DNA of 64,000 bases from Paenibacillus xylanexedens (GTDB lineage Bacteria; Bacillota; Bacilli; Paenibacillales; Paenibacillaceae), in contig NZ_JAGIKV010000003.1 in assembly GCF_017874615.1 (NCBI RefSeq), positions 62,001-126,000 of the forward strand. The letters are read 5' to 3'. The position numbers were made by a program, and so were the translations under genes. Below, piece after piece: positions 41,325 through 52,147 of this stretch. The first letter of the stretch is position 1. Every line of letters begins with the position of its first letter. The notes beneath the pieces were generated by a model. That model was not told the DNA's origin and searched no databases. It worked only from the letters and a program-made list of their open reading frames with translations.

Positions 41325-44300
41325 ATGCCACCAATTTCAGTGCCTCAACCGAAAACCTTTGGCCCACTGGGCAACTTGCCGCAATTAAACTTTGATGAGC
41401 CGGTGCAATCCCTGGTGAAACTGGCTGAAGAATATGGACCGATCTTTCGTATGGAATACCCGGGGCGGAGTGAACTGTATATTTCCGGTCACGAACTAGT
41501 CGCCGAGGTAACAGATGAATCCAAATTCGACAAACGTGTGTGGGCACCCCTTGCGAAGGTTCGTGCTTTTGCAGGAGATGGACTATTTACGAGTTGGACC
41601 GAGGAGCCGAATTGGAAAAAAGCCCATAACGTACTGCTGCCAAGTTTCAGTCAACGTGCCATGCAGGGATATCACAACAAAATGATTGATCTGGCTGTGC
41701 AGCTGGTTCAGAAATGGTCACGGTTGAACCCGGATGAGACGGTTAACGTTCCGGATGATATGACACGCCTTACGCTCGACACGATTGGCCTATGTGGGTT
41801 CAACTATCGGTTTAACAGCTTCTATCGGGAAGAACCACATCCATTCATTACGAGCATGGTTCGTGCGTTGGACGAATCCATGAGTTCATTGCAGCGACTC
41901 CGTCTGCAAGACAAGCTGATGATCACCAAAAAGAAACAGTTTGAACAGGATATCCGTTCCATGTTCTCTTTGGTGGATCACATTATTGCCGAGCGCAAAG
42001 AGAAACCGCAGGAAGGGGCAGATGATCTGTTGTCCCACATGCTCAGCGGCAAGGACCCGGAGACAGGAGAAACGCTGGATGATGAGAACATCCGTTATCA
42101 GATTATTACATTCCTGATTGCTGGACATGAGACCACAAGTGGACTGTTATCCTTCGCCGTTTATTATCTGATGAAGAATCCGGATACGCTGGCTAAAGCC
42201 CAAGCTGAGGTGGATCAGATTCTGAAAGATCCGGTTCCCACGTACAATCAGGTTCGCAATCTGAAGTACGTCCGCATGGTTTTGAACGAAGCATTGCGGT
42301 TATGGCCAACGGCCCCGGCATTTTCCCTGTATGCAAAAGAGGACACGGTACTTGCGGGTCAATATCCTTTGCAAAAAGGAGACAGCGTCAGTGTACTTAT
42401 TCCCAAGCTGCATCGCGACCGCGAAGCATGGGGAGATGACGTAGAGGAATTCCGTCCGGAACGGTTCGAAGATCCGAGCAAGGTGCCGCATGATGCCTAT
42501 AAACCTTTTGGTAACGGTCAACGGGCCTGCATTGGTCAGCAGTTTGCACTTCAGGAAGCAACGCTGGTACTGGGCATGGTGTTGAAGCATTTTGACTTCA
42601 TAGATCATTCTGATTATCAGTTAAAAGTGAAAGAAACGCTGACGCTCAAACCGGATAACTTCACAATTCGTGTACGTGCGCGTGGCGGGCAGCCAGTCAT
42701 GGCCGTTCCGGGTGTAGCGGTAGAAGAACCAAAGCCAGTTGCCAAAAGAACGGAGCCGGATGCAGCAAATGCCCACCACACACCGATGCTTGTTCTGTAC
42801 GGTTCCAATCTGGGTACCGCTGAAGGCATTGCACGTGAAATTGCGGATACCGCCAGATATCAGGGTTTCCGGAGTGAGGTTGCTACGCTGGATGATCGTG
42901 TTGGCAAACTGCCAAAGGAGGGTGCCGTCATTATTGTCAGTGCATCCTATAATGGTCAGCCGCCAAGTAATGCCAAGATGTTTGTCGAGTGGATAGAACA
43001 TGCAGATGCGAATGAATTCAAAGGTGTGCGTTTCGCCGTTCTTGGATGCGGTGACCACAACTGGGCCACCACCTATCAGCGTATTCCGCGTTTAATAGAT
43101 GAACAGTTATCTTCCAGAGGAGCAGAGCGGTTATCACCGCTGGGTGAGTCAGATGCCAGTGGAGATTTCGAGAAACAGGTGGGGGATTGGACAGAGCAAT
43201 TATGGCCAGATCTCGCACGAACGATGGGACTGAAACTGAACACAAGCTCCAATAGCGAACGCAGTTCCCTATCTGTACAGTTTGTCAGTGGGCTCGCCGT
43301 AACACCGCTTGCGGATACGTATGATGCCCATGTGGCAGAAGTACTTGAGAACAGGGAGCTTCACGACGCGGGCAGTGAACGAAGCACACGTCACCTGGAG
43401 ATTAAATTGCCTGAAGGCATAACCTACAAGGAAGGGGATCATCTGGGCATTCTGCCACAGAATCCACCGGAACTTGTGGAACGTGTATTGCGTCGTTATG
43501 GATTCACAGGAACGGAGCATCTTGTTCTGGATGCATCCGGTCGGAGTGCCGCGCATCTGCCGCTGCATCAACCGGTGAACCTGTATGATCTGCTCAGTCA
43601 TAGCGTTGAGCTTCAGGAGGCGGCAACTCGTGCGCAGTTGAGAGAAATGGCAGCATACACAGTATGTCCACCGCATAAGAAAGAACTTGAAGCGCTGCTT
43701 GATGAATCTGTGTATATGGATGAAGTTCGGAACAAACGGATCTCCATGCTGGATTATCTGGTGAAATATGAGGCATGTGAACTGCCGTTTGAGCGTTTCC
43801 TTGAATTATTGCCTTCACTAAAAGCCAGATATTATTCGATCTCCAGTTCACCGCGTGTTCAGCCCGATCAAGCGAGTATTACGGTCAGTGTTGTGCGCGC
43901 CCCAGCATGGAGTGGACAGGGAGAATACAAAGGCATTGCGTCCAACTATCTGGCTAACCTGAAACCGGGTGACGAGATCGTCATGTTCACGCGGACACCG
44001 GAATCCGGCTTCCAACTGCCGGAGGATGCACAGGTTCCCGTTATCATGGTAGGTCCGGGTACAGGTGTTGCTCCATTCCGAGGTTTCTTGCAGGCAAGGC
44101 ACGTATTGAAGGAACAAGGTCGTGAGGTTGGCGAAGCCCACCTGTACTTTGGATGCCGGAATCCCGAGCATGATTATCTGTACAAAAATGAATTGGAAGC
44201 AGCCCAGCAAGAAGGGCTTGTGAAACTTCATACGGCCTTCTCCCGTGTAGATGGGGAGGAGAAATGTTATGTACAGCATCTGATGAGAGACGATGCCCGT

Positions 44301-44498
44301 CACCTGATTCCTTTGTTTGAAGAGGGTGCGCATCTGTATATCTGCGGTGATGGCAGCAAGATGGCACCTGATGTGGAAGCTACACTCCAGCAGGCATACG
44401 CTGATATTCATGGCAAATCCGCGAAGGAAGCAGAAGATTGGCTTAATCAGCTTCAGCAGGAAGGTCGTTATGCCAAGGACGTATGGACAGGCATCTGA
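41325..44498 (+). CDS. CYP102-type fatty-acid hydroxylase (P450-reductase fusion)
   Basis: A self-sufficient 1057-aa monooxygenase like P450 BM3. The heme domain (about 1-460) has the I-helix AGHETTSG, the ExxR helix NEALRLWP and the heme ligand Cys402 in [11 protein letters not shown] linker leads to the FMN flavodoxin domain (about 485-625, [13 protein letters not shown]) and the FAD/NADPH reductase (about 655-1057, [35 protein letters not shown]). It hydroxylates medium- to long-chain fatty acids near the omega end. The start is ATG 41325 with AAGGAG 8 nt upstream; a GTG at 41316 is in frame. A strong terminator follows. Confidence 0.96.
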   Translation: MPPISVPQPKTFGPLGNLPQLNFDEPVQSLVKLAEEYGPIFRMEYPGRSELYISGHELVAEVTDESKFDKRVWAPLAKVRAFAGDGLFTSWTEEPNWKKAHNVLLPSFSQRAMQGYHNKMIDLAVQLVQKWSRLNPDETVNVPDDMTRLTLDTIGLCGFNYRFNSFYREEPHPFITSMVRALDESMSSLQRLRLQDKLMITKKKQFEQDIRSMFSLVDHIIAERKEKPQEGADDLLSHMLSGKDPETGETLDDENIRYQIITFLIAGHETTSGLLSFAVYYLMKNPDTLAKAQAEVDQILKDPVPTYNQVRNLKYVRMVLNEALRLWPTAPAFSLYAKEDTVLAGQYPLQKGDSVSVLIPKLHRDREAWGDDVEEFRPERFEDPSKVPHDAYKPFGNGQRACIGQQFALQEATLVLGMVLKHFDFIDHSDYQLKVKETLTLKPDNFTIRVRARGGQPVMAVPGVAVEEPKPVAKRTEPDAANAHHTPMLVLYGSNLGTAEGIAREIADTARYQGFRSEVATLDDRVGKLPKEGAVIIVSASYNGQPPSNAKMFVEWIEHADANEFKGVRFAVLGCGDHNWATTYQRIPRLIDEQLSSRGAERLSPLGESDASGDFEKQVGDWTEQLWPDLARTMGLKLNTSSNSERSSLSVQFVSGLAVTPLADTYDAHVAEVLENRELHDAGSERSTRHLEIKLPEGITYKEGDHLGILPQNPPELVERVLRRYGFTGTEHLVLDASGRSAAHLPLHQPVNLYDLLSHSVELQEAATRAQLREMAAYTVCPPHKKELEALLDESVYMDEVRNKRISMLDYLVKYEACELPFERFLELLPSLKARYYSISSSPRVQPDQASITVSVVRAPAWSGQGEYKGIASNYLANLKPGDEIVMFTRTPESGFQLPEDAQVPVIMVGPGTGVAPFRGFLQARHVLKEQGREVGEAHLYFGCRNPEHDYLYKNELEAAQQEGLVKLHTAFSRVDGEEKCYVQHLMRDDARHLIPLFEEGAHLYICGDGSKMAPDVEATLQQAYADIHGKSAKEAEDWLNQLQQEGRYAKDVWTGI

Positions 44499-44538
44499 TG
44501 TACACATGTGAAGGGTCAGCTTGATCCGTAACTGGCTG

Positions 44539-44579
44539 AGCGGTGAGATACAGAAGCAGTTCTGTTCTCACCGCTTTTT
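44539..44579 (+). terminator. Rho-independent terminator after the P450 gene
   Basis: AGCGGTGAGA/TCTCACCGCT stem extended by ACAGAA/TTCTGT pairing, followed by T5. Confidence 0.85.
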
Positions 44580-44697
44580 GACATAAAATGATTCTTCAGC
44601 AGATGAGTGGGTGCATGGGTTATAATTATATATTGGAAGGGAGCACCCGTATGCAGACATTTGGGAACCATTGTATGGCTTGCGAAAAGAACCAGCT

Positions 44698-45120
44698 TTA
44701 CTTCCACCTACAAGGTCGTTTCAGATTTTTTCTTCCGGCGGTTGGCCGATAGATCGACTCGACGCTGGAGAGAGGAAATAAAATACGGGAAGGGACTCTG
44801 CCTTTTCCCTGGAGTTCAAGATAATCCAGTCCCACGCCCACAAGTCTGATATTGTTAAATGCATTCTTGGAAGGGAACGTCGTGCGGATTCCCACTCTGA
44901 CGCCTCGCCGTGTTCGAGGAATATCGAATACCCGAATGGAATTCAGACTAAGTGGAATGAATAACTGTCGGTTTACTTTGATAAACTGCCTTGGATAGAC
45001 ACGACGAATACGTCCCGGTTCCAACCCGGAGAGTGGAGTATTCAGTTCTGCAAGGTGCCCCTGGAGTTCTGCCAGACGCTGCTGAAGTGTTTTTCCAGTA
45101 TGGAGATGCTGCCAGCTCAT
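44698..45120 (-). CDS. Basic hypothetical protein (140 aa)
   Basis: A soluble, Arg/Lys-rich protein: helical start (TGKTLQQRLAELQGHLAEL), then strand-rich segments (RRVYPRQFIKVNRQLFIPLS, FNNIRLVGVGLDYLELQ) and a basic tail. No family recognised. ATG 45120 is preferred to the frame's first ATG (45141) because GGAGGAAT lies upstream. The neighbouring + strand gene at 45244 is divergent (123 bp). Confidence 0.65.
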   Translation of the reverse strand: MSWQHLHTGKTLQQRLAELQGHLAELNTPLSGLEPGRIRRVYPRQFIKVNRQLFIPLSLNSIRVFDIPRTRRGVRVGIRTTFPSKNAFNNIRLVGVGLDYLELQGKGRVPSRILFPLSSVESIYRPTAGRKNLKRPCRWK

Positions 45121-45243
45121 AAGTATTCCTCCGTTCGCCATTTGTACCTAGTATATGAAGGAGCGGGGGCGGAAGGTGTACGTTTGATAGCCCATGTTCG
45201 TTAAGGCTAACGGGGTTTCTTTTATAATAGAGGAGTGATTCAC

Positions 45244-45588
45244 ATGATCGTAGAGATGTATAAAGACCTCATTAAGGATGAGCGTGGCAATTATTATCTA
45301 GCAGTGCAGATCGAGGGCAATGAGCTTACGCTCGTTAATGCATTCGTCGAAGCGGCATTCACGCCTGAACTGATCTACAATGAAGACTTTCGTACCAAGC
45401 ATAAGGAGATGGAAGGCGGGTTTGTAGGCAAAATTGCGATGGACCTGCTTCGCCATGATGTGGTCATGGGTATAAAGCAAATCGACCGCAAACTGTTGAA
45501 CTTGTCGGATGTGGAACAGCAGTTCAAGGTGAATTATATTGATACGATTGAATTTTATCGTCACCCGGCGTGGAACCGGAAGGTGTAG
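45244..45588 (+). CDS. Hypothetical protein (114 aa)
   Basis: A soluble alpha/beta protein (DLIKDERGNYYLAVQIEGNELTLVNAFVEAAF ... VNYIDTIEFYRHPAWNRK). No family recognised; no signal peptide or membrane segment. ATG 45244 follows GAGGAG at 8 nt. A bidirectional terminator separates it from the convergent glycosidase gene. Confidence 0.7.
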   Translation: MIVEMYKDLIKDERGNYYLAVQIEGNELTLVNAFVEAAFTPELIYNEDFRTKHKEMEGGFVGKIAMDLLRHDVVMGIKQIDRKLLNLSDVEQQFKVNYIDTIEFYRHPAWNRKV

Positions 45589-45600
45589 AAATAAAGAAAT

Positions 45601-45650
45601 TAAAAAGCGCAAGTGCAGGTGCAGTGAGCCTCCGCAACTTGCGCTTTTTG
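45601..45650. terminator. Bidirectional terminator
   Basis: AAAAAGCGCAAGT/ACTTGCGCTTTTT stem serves the + gene at 45244 and the minus-strand sugar operon ending at 45662. Confidence 0.88.
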
Positions 45651-45661
45651 CATACAAACAA

Positions 45662-47317
45662 TTAACGATACGTAGGATGGATGATGCCAATATCGCGTTC
45701 AGTTTTTAAATTTCCATCAGCGTAACGTTGCATTTCATTGCCTTTAACCCGAATCGGAATGCGCTCTCCTTGATAGAAAAGTTCTCCCTCGACGGTGCGG
45801 ACGGTCATTCCGATGACTGCCTCCAGATGTCCACTATGATCCGTCACCAGTCGAATCCCTGACGGGCCGTCCAGATGAACCTTGCCTTCCAGATATACCG
45901 TCATGCGATCAGGCGTGTTGACCAATTCATATCCTACTCCGTTGACTTTTCGGCTATAAGCCGTGTTGCCAGATACGATCTCACCATGATCCATGTCGAT
46001 GGGGAGCAGTCCGGTAAACCAGAGCTGATTCGATCCAACAGGCATAATTCCGCATAATCGCTCCACATAATCGAGGAGACAGAGGATGGAGGGGGAGTAC
46101 GTCTCGGTAAAACCTTGTTCTCCGGTCCACGGGCTTAGTACCTGACCAAATCGCTTATCTTTGGATAGAGCGGACAAGATTGGCTGCATTACCCAGGTTA
46201 GCTCCACATATCGATGATGATACTCGAATGCGTGTGGTGCCCGGATCAAACTCAGGAAATTGGATGCCCCTCCCCAGCTGTTATAGGAGGAAAAGGGATC
46301 AAATCTGGGATCATCCATTGAAATCGATGTAAACGGGTATTTAGCGAAAAACTTGCTTGTATTCAACAGGTACCGACGCAGTAGGTTATCGAACAATTCA
46401 CGGTCGCCCACCTCGCAGGCCATCACGCGAAGCAGCACATCGGATTGGACTCTGACCGTTTCGTCATTGCGGTCCCGATCATAGAAGAACATATCCTGTT
46501 CGTCGTAACAATAACGGAAGAGACTTTCCAGGCTGGACTCGGCTTTTGCTTTCCAATCCGTACCTGATTCCCCCAGCTCCTCAGCCATGCGCGACAGATA
46601 CAAGCGCTGACAATAGATATTGGCAGTCAGATCTGGTGCCAGAAAAGGCAGAATCGGAGAATCCGGGTGATAGGCAGAAGCATCATTCATATAAGGTGTA
46701 TCCGGAATATGCCAGAAACGCGGGGATAAGTCATGTCCGGTGTCAAACGTACTGAAGGCCTCTACACAGCCGGTACTTCGGGTATTACGGTTGCGTGCAA
46801 TCCACTCATCGTAACGAACCATAGCCTTATACATGGTGTTCAGGAAAGACGAGTGCTTGCCATGATTGCTATGAAGCTGATAGTGGTTCCATACACTGCG
46901 TGCCAGAGGAGTTACCAACTGGATTTGCCGGAAAGAGGGCCCGTTTGCCGTGAGTTTATACGGGAGCAATCCATCATCTCTTTGCTGCTTGGCAAATGCG
47001 AGGTACGTTGTTTCGGACACAGATGGAAGCAGGCGAGACAGCAGCTCCGCATTGATGGTACCTGTACTCTCTAACCAACAACCCAGATAGATGCCACCTT
47101 CTTGTAAAATAGGATTGCTGTCTCCCATGGGCAGGATACAAGCAAGCAATTTCTCCGCGGCTGCATAATACGTAGCTTCCAGTTGTCCGCCCGATGCCGC
47201 AAACCGGATACCCGACGCATGCCATTCCTGTAATAACTGCTGATCTTCCGGTTTAACTGGCTGAACTTGATCCATAATCGAAATGTTGCGCAGCCGATTT
47301 AATATCTCTTCTGTCAT
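45662..47317 (-). CDS. (alpha/alpha)6-barrel glycoside hydrolase-like protein (MGH1/GH63-like)
   Basis: A 551-aa cytoplasmic protein. Its pattern of paired helices and aromatic segments (STFDTGHDLSPRFWHIPDTPYMNDASAYHP, LTANIYCQRLYLSRMAEELG, YDEQDMFFYDRDR, SSYNSWGGASNFLSLIRAP, ELTWVMQPIL) resembles the toroid glycosidases of the MGH1/GH63/trehalase group. The C-terminal about 90 residues form a small beta domain. Catalytic residues cannot be assigned with confidence. As the last gene of the ABC importer operon it probably acts on the imported oligosaccharide. GAGGAGGAAC precedes the ATG. Confidence 0.72.
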   Translation of the reverse strand: MTEEILNRLRNISIMDQVQPVKPEDQQLLQEWHASGIRFAASGGQLEATYYAAAEKLLACILPMGDSNPILQEGGIYLGCWLESTGTINAELLSRLLPSVSETTYLAFAKQQRDDGLLPYKLTANGPSFRQIQLVTPLARSVWNHYQLHSNHGKHSSFLNTMYKAMVRYDEWIARNRNTRSTGCVEAFSTFDTGHDLSPRFWHIPDTPYMNDASAYHPDSPILPFLAPDLTANIYCQRLYLSRMAEELGESGTDWKAKAESSLESLFRYCYDEQDMFFYDRDRNDETVRVQSDVLLRVMACEVGDRELFDNLLRRYLLNTSKFFAKYPFTSISMDDPRFDPFSSYNSWGGASNFLSLIRAPHAFEYHHRYVELTWVMQPILSALSKDKRFGQVLSPWTGEQGFTETYSPSILCLLDYVERLCGIMPVGSNQLWFTGLLPIDMDHGEIVSGNTAYSRKVNGVGYELVNTPDRMTVYLEGKVHLDGPSGIRLVTDHSGHLEAVIGMTVRTVEGELFYQGERIPIRVKGNEMQRYADGNLKTERDIGIIHPTYR

Positions 47318-47347
47318 ATGTTCCTCCTCACAGTGTCTGGTTTCTGG

Positions 47348-48676
47348 TTATTGATTCGATTCAAAGATACGAACGGTCCCGTTATAGAAGTCGGAGACAG
47401 CTTGCTCCACACTTTTTCGTCCAAATCCGATCTCCTGATTTGTCGTCTGAGCTAACTTGTAGAACTCTGCAAATCCAGGAGGGTTGTAACTCACGTCAAA
47501 AGGTTCAGTCTTCGTTGCTTCAGAGACAAGATTTGTATAGTTATAGACAATCTCCTCCACAGGGCCTGCACCTTCCTGAAGAAGATTTCGATTGGCTTCC
47601 GTAACGGGCACGCCGCGGTCATTACCAAGGATTTTGGCTGCTTCCGGATCATGAATCCAGAAATCCATTAACGTTGCCACTTCCTTCGGATGTTTGGTAT
47701 TGGCATAACCTGATAATCCCTGACTCGACTCAAATACAACTCCCGTTCCCTTAGGACCTCGTGGTACAGGGAGAAGTACTAGTGGGTCTTCCGTCAAGCT
47801 CTGGAACGCAGCCAGCTGGTTGGATGGCAGGAGGGTCATGGCTGCTTTGCCTGTGATCAACAGGGACTTACTGGTGTCATCATGCGGGTTGGATACCTGC
47901 AATTCCGGTGTAACTACACCCCCGGATGCCGAAGTCTTTTCCCAATACTGGAACCATTCCAGAATGTCTTCTTTGGCGAATCCAAGTGTGCCATTTTTCA
48001 TGTCATACAGTTGTTTACCCCTCTGTTTTAGATAAATATCCATCCCGTCGACGGTAAAATTGTACGTTCCATAGAAGCCGTCTCCGAGCTTGTCGGACAA
48101 CTCTTTGCTGATGGCGGCATAGTCCGCCCAGTCCCAATCGGAAGCTGGCAAAGGCACGTCGGCTTTCTCAAAGAGTGACTTGTTAACAACAATTCCTCGT
48201 GCGTTCGCACCGGCAGAAATATGTTGCAGCTTCCCGTCGAGACGTCCGTATTCGATCATAGTTTCATCCATACCGTCCAAATTCAGTTCGTTGCCAACAT
48301 ACGGGTCCAGATTGAGCAGGACATCTTTTTTGGCATAGTCCACGACATTTCCGCCAAGGAAAAAGATATCTGGTGCTGTGCCTGATGCCAGCTGGGTATT
48401 CAGCTTGTCGAAATATCCGGAGGAGGGTGCAAATTCACCTACAATTTTAATATCCGGATGTTTTGCCTGAAAGATCTTCAGGGCTTCATTCGTAATATCT
48501 GCCCGTTTCTGGTCACCCCACCACATGATGCGAAGTTCGACCTGTCCGCCCTCGGTAGTTCCATTATCATTACCACTGCCTGCATTATCATTAGCCCCTG
48601 TATGGTCTGTTCCAGAGCAAGCTGTTACGAGTAACAAAAGTGAAGTAATCATACCAATCATGAAACGTTTGAACAT
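47348..48676 (-). CDS. Carbohydrate ABC transporter substrate-binding lipoprotein
   Basis: A 442-aa family-1 extracellular solute-binding protein: signal peptide with lipobox VTACS, a Gly/Asn/Asp-rich tether, then VELRIMWWGDQKRADITNEALKIFQAKHPDIKIVGEF, the usual opening of sugar-binding lipoproteins. Segments GTAPDIFFLGG and KHPKEVATLMDFWIHDPEAAK are also typical. The sugar is unknown. It lies downstream of the two permease genes in the same operon. Confidence 0.9.
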   Translation of the reverse strand: MFKRFMIGMITSLLLLVTACSGTDHTGANDNAGSGNDNGTTEGGQVELRIMWWGDQKRADITNEALKIFQAKHPDIKIVGEFAPSSGYFDKLNTQLASGTAPDIFFLGGNVVDYAKKDVLLNLDPYVGNELNLDGMDETMIEYGRLDGKLQHISAGANARGIVVNKSLFEKADVPLPASDWDWADYAAISKELSDKLGDGFYGTYNFTVDGMDIYLKQRGKQLYDMKNGTLGFAKEDILEWFQYWEKTSASGGVVTPELQVSNPHDDTSKSLLITGKAAMTLLPSNQLAAFQSLTEDPLVLLPVPRGPKGTGVVFESSQGLSGYANTKHPKEVATLMDFWIHDPEAAKILGNDRGVPVTEANRNLLQEGAGPVEEIVYNYTNLVSEATKTEPFDVSYNPPGFAEFYKLAQTTNQEIGFGRKSVEQAVSDFYNGTVRIFESNQ

Positions 48677-48714
48677 GGTAAATCCCCCTGTCTATTGATA
48701 TGAGAAACGTGTTG

Positions 48715-49560
48715 TTACTTCAGACCTGTTGTTGCAATGCCCTCAAGGAAATATCGCTGAAACAATAAAAAGATGATGGTCACAGGAAGCAGTGACAGGG
48801 TGGACATGGCAAGTAATGCACCCCAATCGGATTGTCCTGATGGATCAAAGAGAGAACGAATGCCCAGCTGCACGGTGAACAGATCAATTTTGCTCAGATA
48901 GATCATCTGACTGAAAAAATCATCCCAGCTCCACAGGAAGGTAAAGATCGCTGTTGTAATTAGTGCTGGAACGAGCAGTGGCACTACGATTCGGAAAAAG
49001 ATCTGTGATTGCCCGCAACCGTCAATGGTTGCACTCTCGTCCAGCTCTCGCGGTATACCGCGTATGAATTGAACCATGAGCAAGATGAAGAAGGAATCCT
49101 GCGCGAGCCACTTAGGCAGAATCAGCGGGAAATACGTATTAATCCATTGAAGCTCATTATAGAGAATGTACTGGGGCACCAGAGTAACATGGTAAGGCAA
49201 CATAATTGTGACCAACATCATGCTGAACCACAGGCCTTTGAATCTAAACTTCAATCTGGAGAAGGCGAAGGCTGCAAGGGAGCAGGAGATCACATTGCCA
49301 AGCACACTCATGACTGAGATCAGCACGGAGTTGCCGAAGAAACGGCCGAAGGAGATGCCCTGCAGACCTTTCCAACCATTAATATAGTGCTCCAGCGTGA
49401 AGCTGGTTGGGAAAAGACTGCCGCTGGTGAAAATGAGATGGTTTGGTTTAAACGAACTGAGAATTAACCATAGTACTGGATATAACATCAGCAGACCGAG
49501 GAGTATAATGGCGGCATGCCTCCCGGCCTGAACCAGTTGTCGTTTGATTGGCATATGCAT
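48715..49560 (-). CDS. Carbohydrate ABC transporter permease (MalG-type)
   Basis: A 281-aa inner permease with six helices and the EAA loop (ELDESATIDGCGQSQIFFRIVVPLLVPAL). The start ATG 49560 overlaps the stop of the upstream permease (TAATG), showing coupled translation; the frame reaches 49656 but that part lies inside the neighbour. A second ATG two codons later is an alternative. Confidence 0.9.
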   Translation of the reverse strand: MHMPIKRQLVQAGRHAAIILLGLLMLYPVLWLILSSFKPNHLIFTSGSLFPTSFTLEHYINGWKGLQGISFGRFFGNSVLISVMSVLGNVISCSLAAFAFSRLKFRFKGLWFSMMLVTIMLPYHVTLVPQYILYNELQWINTYFPLILPKWLAQDSFFILLMVQFIRGIPRELDESATIDGCGQSQIFFRIVVPLLVPALITTAIFTFLWSWDDFFSQMIYLSKIDLFTVQLGIRSLFDPSGQSDWGALLAMSTLSLLPVTIIFLLFQRYFLEGIATTGLK

Positions 49561-50477
49561 TACCCCCCCTCCTGATTGTCCCCGTAGAATACCCAAAATC
49601 GGGATGTAACAAAGACGATTGCGGTGAATACCCCGATAATGACCAACATGATCCAAGCCAGAGCCGAAGCATAACCCATATCAAAGAACGAAAAACCTTT
49701 CAGATACAGATACAAGGTATAGAACATTGTTGCGTCGAGTGGACCCCCGCGGCCATCTCCTATCACGTAAGCTGGTGTAAACGCCTGGAATGAATTGATC
49801 ATGCTCATGATCAGGTTAAAAAAGATAACGGGGGAGAGCATGGGCAGGGTGATTCCGAAAAATTGACGTATCTTTCCCGCTCCATCGACATCGGAAGCTT
49901 CATATAAGTCTGCCGGGATCTGTTTCAGGCCCGCAAGAAAGATGACCATGGCAGACCCGAATTGCCACACGGATAGCGTGATGATGGTATAGACCACATA
50001 ATCCGGATGCGCAATCCAGGATGGACCTGAGATACCAAACCAGCTTAAAAACTGGTTAACCAGTCCGTTCCCCTCAAAAAGTTGCCGCCAGACGATTGCA
50101 ATCGCGACGCTGCCGCCCAAGAGGGAAGGGATGTAATATACAGTCCGATAGATGCCAAGGGCTCGAATACCTTTGTTCAGCGCCATCGCCACCAGTAAAG
50201 CAAAGGCGAGCCTTAGGGGAACAGATAGAAAAACATAATAAAACGTCAGCCCAAGGGACCTGCGAAAGGTATCGTCCTCGGTAAAGATGTGAACATAGTT
50301 GCTCAGTCCAGTCCAAGTCGGTGATGACAGTAGATTGAATTTGGTCATGGATAAGTATAGGGACGCAACCATCGGTCCCAGTGTCAGACAGAAGAGTCCG
50401 ATCAGCCAGGGCAGAAGAAACAAGTACGCTGTGGTATTGTGCTGACCGTATAAGGGTTTGGTCTGTTTTTTCATCAT
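49560..50477 (-). CDS. Carbohydrate ABC transporter permease (MalF/UgpA-type)
   Basis: A 305-aa permease with six helices and the EAA loop (DLYEASDVDGAGKIRQFFGITLPMLSPV). ATG 50477 has GGGAGG upstream; the frame opens at 50516. It is first in the transporter operon after the response regulator gene. No ATP-binding subunit is encoded nearby, so a shared MsmX-type ATPase from elsewhere is expected, as usual for such operons in Bacillales. Confidence 0.9.
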   Translation of the reverse strand: MMKKQTKPLYGQHNTTAYLFLLPWLIGLFCLTLGPMVASLYLSMTKFNLLSSPTWTGLSNYVHIFTEDDTFRRSLGLTFYYVFLSVPLRLAFALLVAMALNKGIRALGIYRTVYYIPSLLGGSVAIAIVWRQLFEGNGLVNQFLSWFGISGPSWIAHPDYVVYTIITLSVWQFGSAMVIFLAGLKQIPADLYEASDVDGAGKIRQFFGITLPMLSPVIFFNLIMSMINSFQAFTPAYVIGDGRGGPLDATMFYTLYLYLKGFSFFDMGYASALAWIMLVIIGVFTAIVFVTSRFWVFYGDNQEGG

Positions 50478-50590
50478 GTGCCTCCCTTCTGAATGGGTAA
50501 AAATAATAGTCACCAATTATGAATCCGCTTACAACATGCGGCGTTCTCTTGGTTACCACATCATACCGGGGAAGGGCAGAAGCTTGAATC

Positions 50591-52147
50591 TTATTTCTTC
50601 GGATCATGGCTATCGATTTTTTCGGAATGTTGCAAGCGATAATCAGAAGGACTCATGTTGAACATTCTTTTGAATTTCGAACTGAAATAACTTGGCGAAC
50701 TGAAGCCGGTCAGTTCCGTAATATCCCACACGGTTAATTGGGTTTCCTTCAGCAGTTGCAAGGCGTGTTTCATCCGAACACCCGTCACATACTGAATAAA
50801 AGAGGTCCCTGCACCTTCCTTAAACAGTTCGGAGAAATAGGTAGGATAATAGTTAAATCGTTCAGCGAGTAACGTCAACGTTAGCTCCTGCATGTAGTTC
50901 TCCTCAATATATCGCTTGGCTAACTCTATAACCGTCCCATCCCCATCTTCTGAAGGAAGTTGTCGACCCAGGAAGTCTTGAAACCATTGCATTAATAAGC
51001 GTTCTGCTTGATCTGGCGTCTTAAGCCACAGTATCCATTCCGGGGTCATAGGAAAATCCATCAACAGTGAAATTTGAAAAATGCTTCGTGTCATTCGGGA
51101 GGGAGAAAGCTGGAATGCCTCGTGAAGTTCCTTGCGGATGATGCTGCGGAAGGAGTCCAGTTCCCCTCGAATGAGGTAACGATGCAGCTTGCGTGTCGTT
51201 TCTTCAGGTAGTATTGGACTATAGTCTGTTCCTGCCTGAGGATTCGGACCGCTGCCAGCCCGTTCAGCTGAATTCCATGCCAGAAGGGAATGGATATAAC
51301 CTTCTTTCCAGTGCTCAAGTCCGGAACCAGAAAGCCCCACCCCAATCTTGAGTTCCATGGAAAAAACGGATGCCGTATGTTCCGTAAGCTGTTGGATGAA
51401 TTCATGCTGCATACCATCTTGCACTATGAAATGCATGATCCCTGCGTGTGCCGAATCATGAAAAACCTGGACATTGTCTGAATCAGACTGGGCGATTTCA
51501 TAACATACCATCTCGAAAGGAAGATGCATCTGCTCGGGTAATCGATCTTTTCGAATATCTTGCTTGTCCGAGTGACTTATACTGGCGGTCATGAAACAGA
51601 CCTTCTGATCCTGCCATGATTCGAGATGGAACAATCTGAGCCGTTCTGGCATGGAGGAAGGCGGTAGGCGATTGCCTTTGACGAGATCAAAAAGGAAACG
51701 TTCCTTCATTTCCCGGTAATACTGAGAGAGTCGCCATTGCATCAATTCGGAATTGCCTCGAACTTTACGTTGTTCATCCAGATCCGCTTTGATTTTGCCT
51801 AATGTGGCTTTCAGTTCATCCCGGGTTACAGGCTTCAGTAAATAATCCATGACTTGGCTGCGAACACCCGCTCTGGCATATTGAAAATCTTCATAACCCG
51901 TGATAATGATAATCTGAATGGAAGGGTTATAACTGCGGCAGACATCCAGTAATCGGATGCCATCCATGACCGGCATGTTCATATCGGTAATCAGTAAGTC
52001 AAAATGTTCAGATTTCAAAAGTTCGTCCGCTTCTATCCCGTTAGAGGCTTCTCCTGTTATAACAAAGCCCATGCTGTGCCAATCAACTTTCAATTTTAAT
52101 CCTTCGCGAACTTCGATCTCGTCATCTGCGATTAATACGTTGTACAT
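50591..52147 (-). CDS. YesN-type response regulator (receiver plus AraC HTH)
   Basis: A 518-aa regulator: receiver domain (LIADDEIEVREGL ... DLLITDMNMPVMDG with the phospho-Asp, ... KPVTRDEL), a middle helical region, and a C-terminal AraC DNA-binding domain (TLTLLAERFNYYPTYFSELFKEGAG; VWDITELTGFSSPSYFSSKFKRMF; MSPSDYRLQ). ATG 52147 has better spacing from AGGAGG than ATG 52150. It overlaps the kinase gene by 26 bp and should control the adjacent sugar transporter operon. Confidence 0.92.
   Translation of the reverse strand: MYNVLIADDEIEVREGLKLKVDWHSMGFVITGEASNGIEADELLKSEHFDLLITDMNMPVMDGIRLLDVCRSYNPSIQIIIITGYEDFQYARAGVRSQVMDYLLKPVTRDELKATLGKIKADLDEQRKVRGNSELMQWRLSQYYREMKERFLFDLVKGNRLPPSSMPERLRLFHLESWQDQKVCFMTASISHSDKQDIRKDRLPEQMHLPFEMVCYEIAQSDSDNVQVFHDSAHAGIMHFIVQDGMQHEFIQQLTEHTASVFSMELKIGVGLSGSGLEHWKEGYIHSLLAWNSAERAGSGPNPQAGTDYSPILPEETTRKLHRYLIRGELDSFRSIIRKELHEAFQLSPSRMTRSIFQISLLMDFPMTPEWILWLKTPDQAERLLMQWFQDFLGRQLPSEDGDGTVIELAKRYIEENYMQELTLTLLAERFNYYPTYFSELFKEGAGTSFIQYVTGVRMKHALQLLKETQLTVWDITELTGFSSPSYFSSKFKRMFNMSPSDYRLQHSEKIDSHDPKK

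Noticed and set aside
43848..44507. A 219-aa minus-strand frame opposite the reductase part of the P450 gene
   Set aside because: It is a shadow of the reductase frame, without coding signals.
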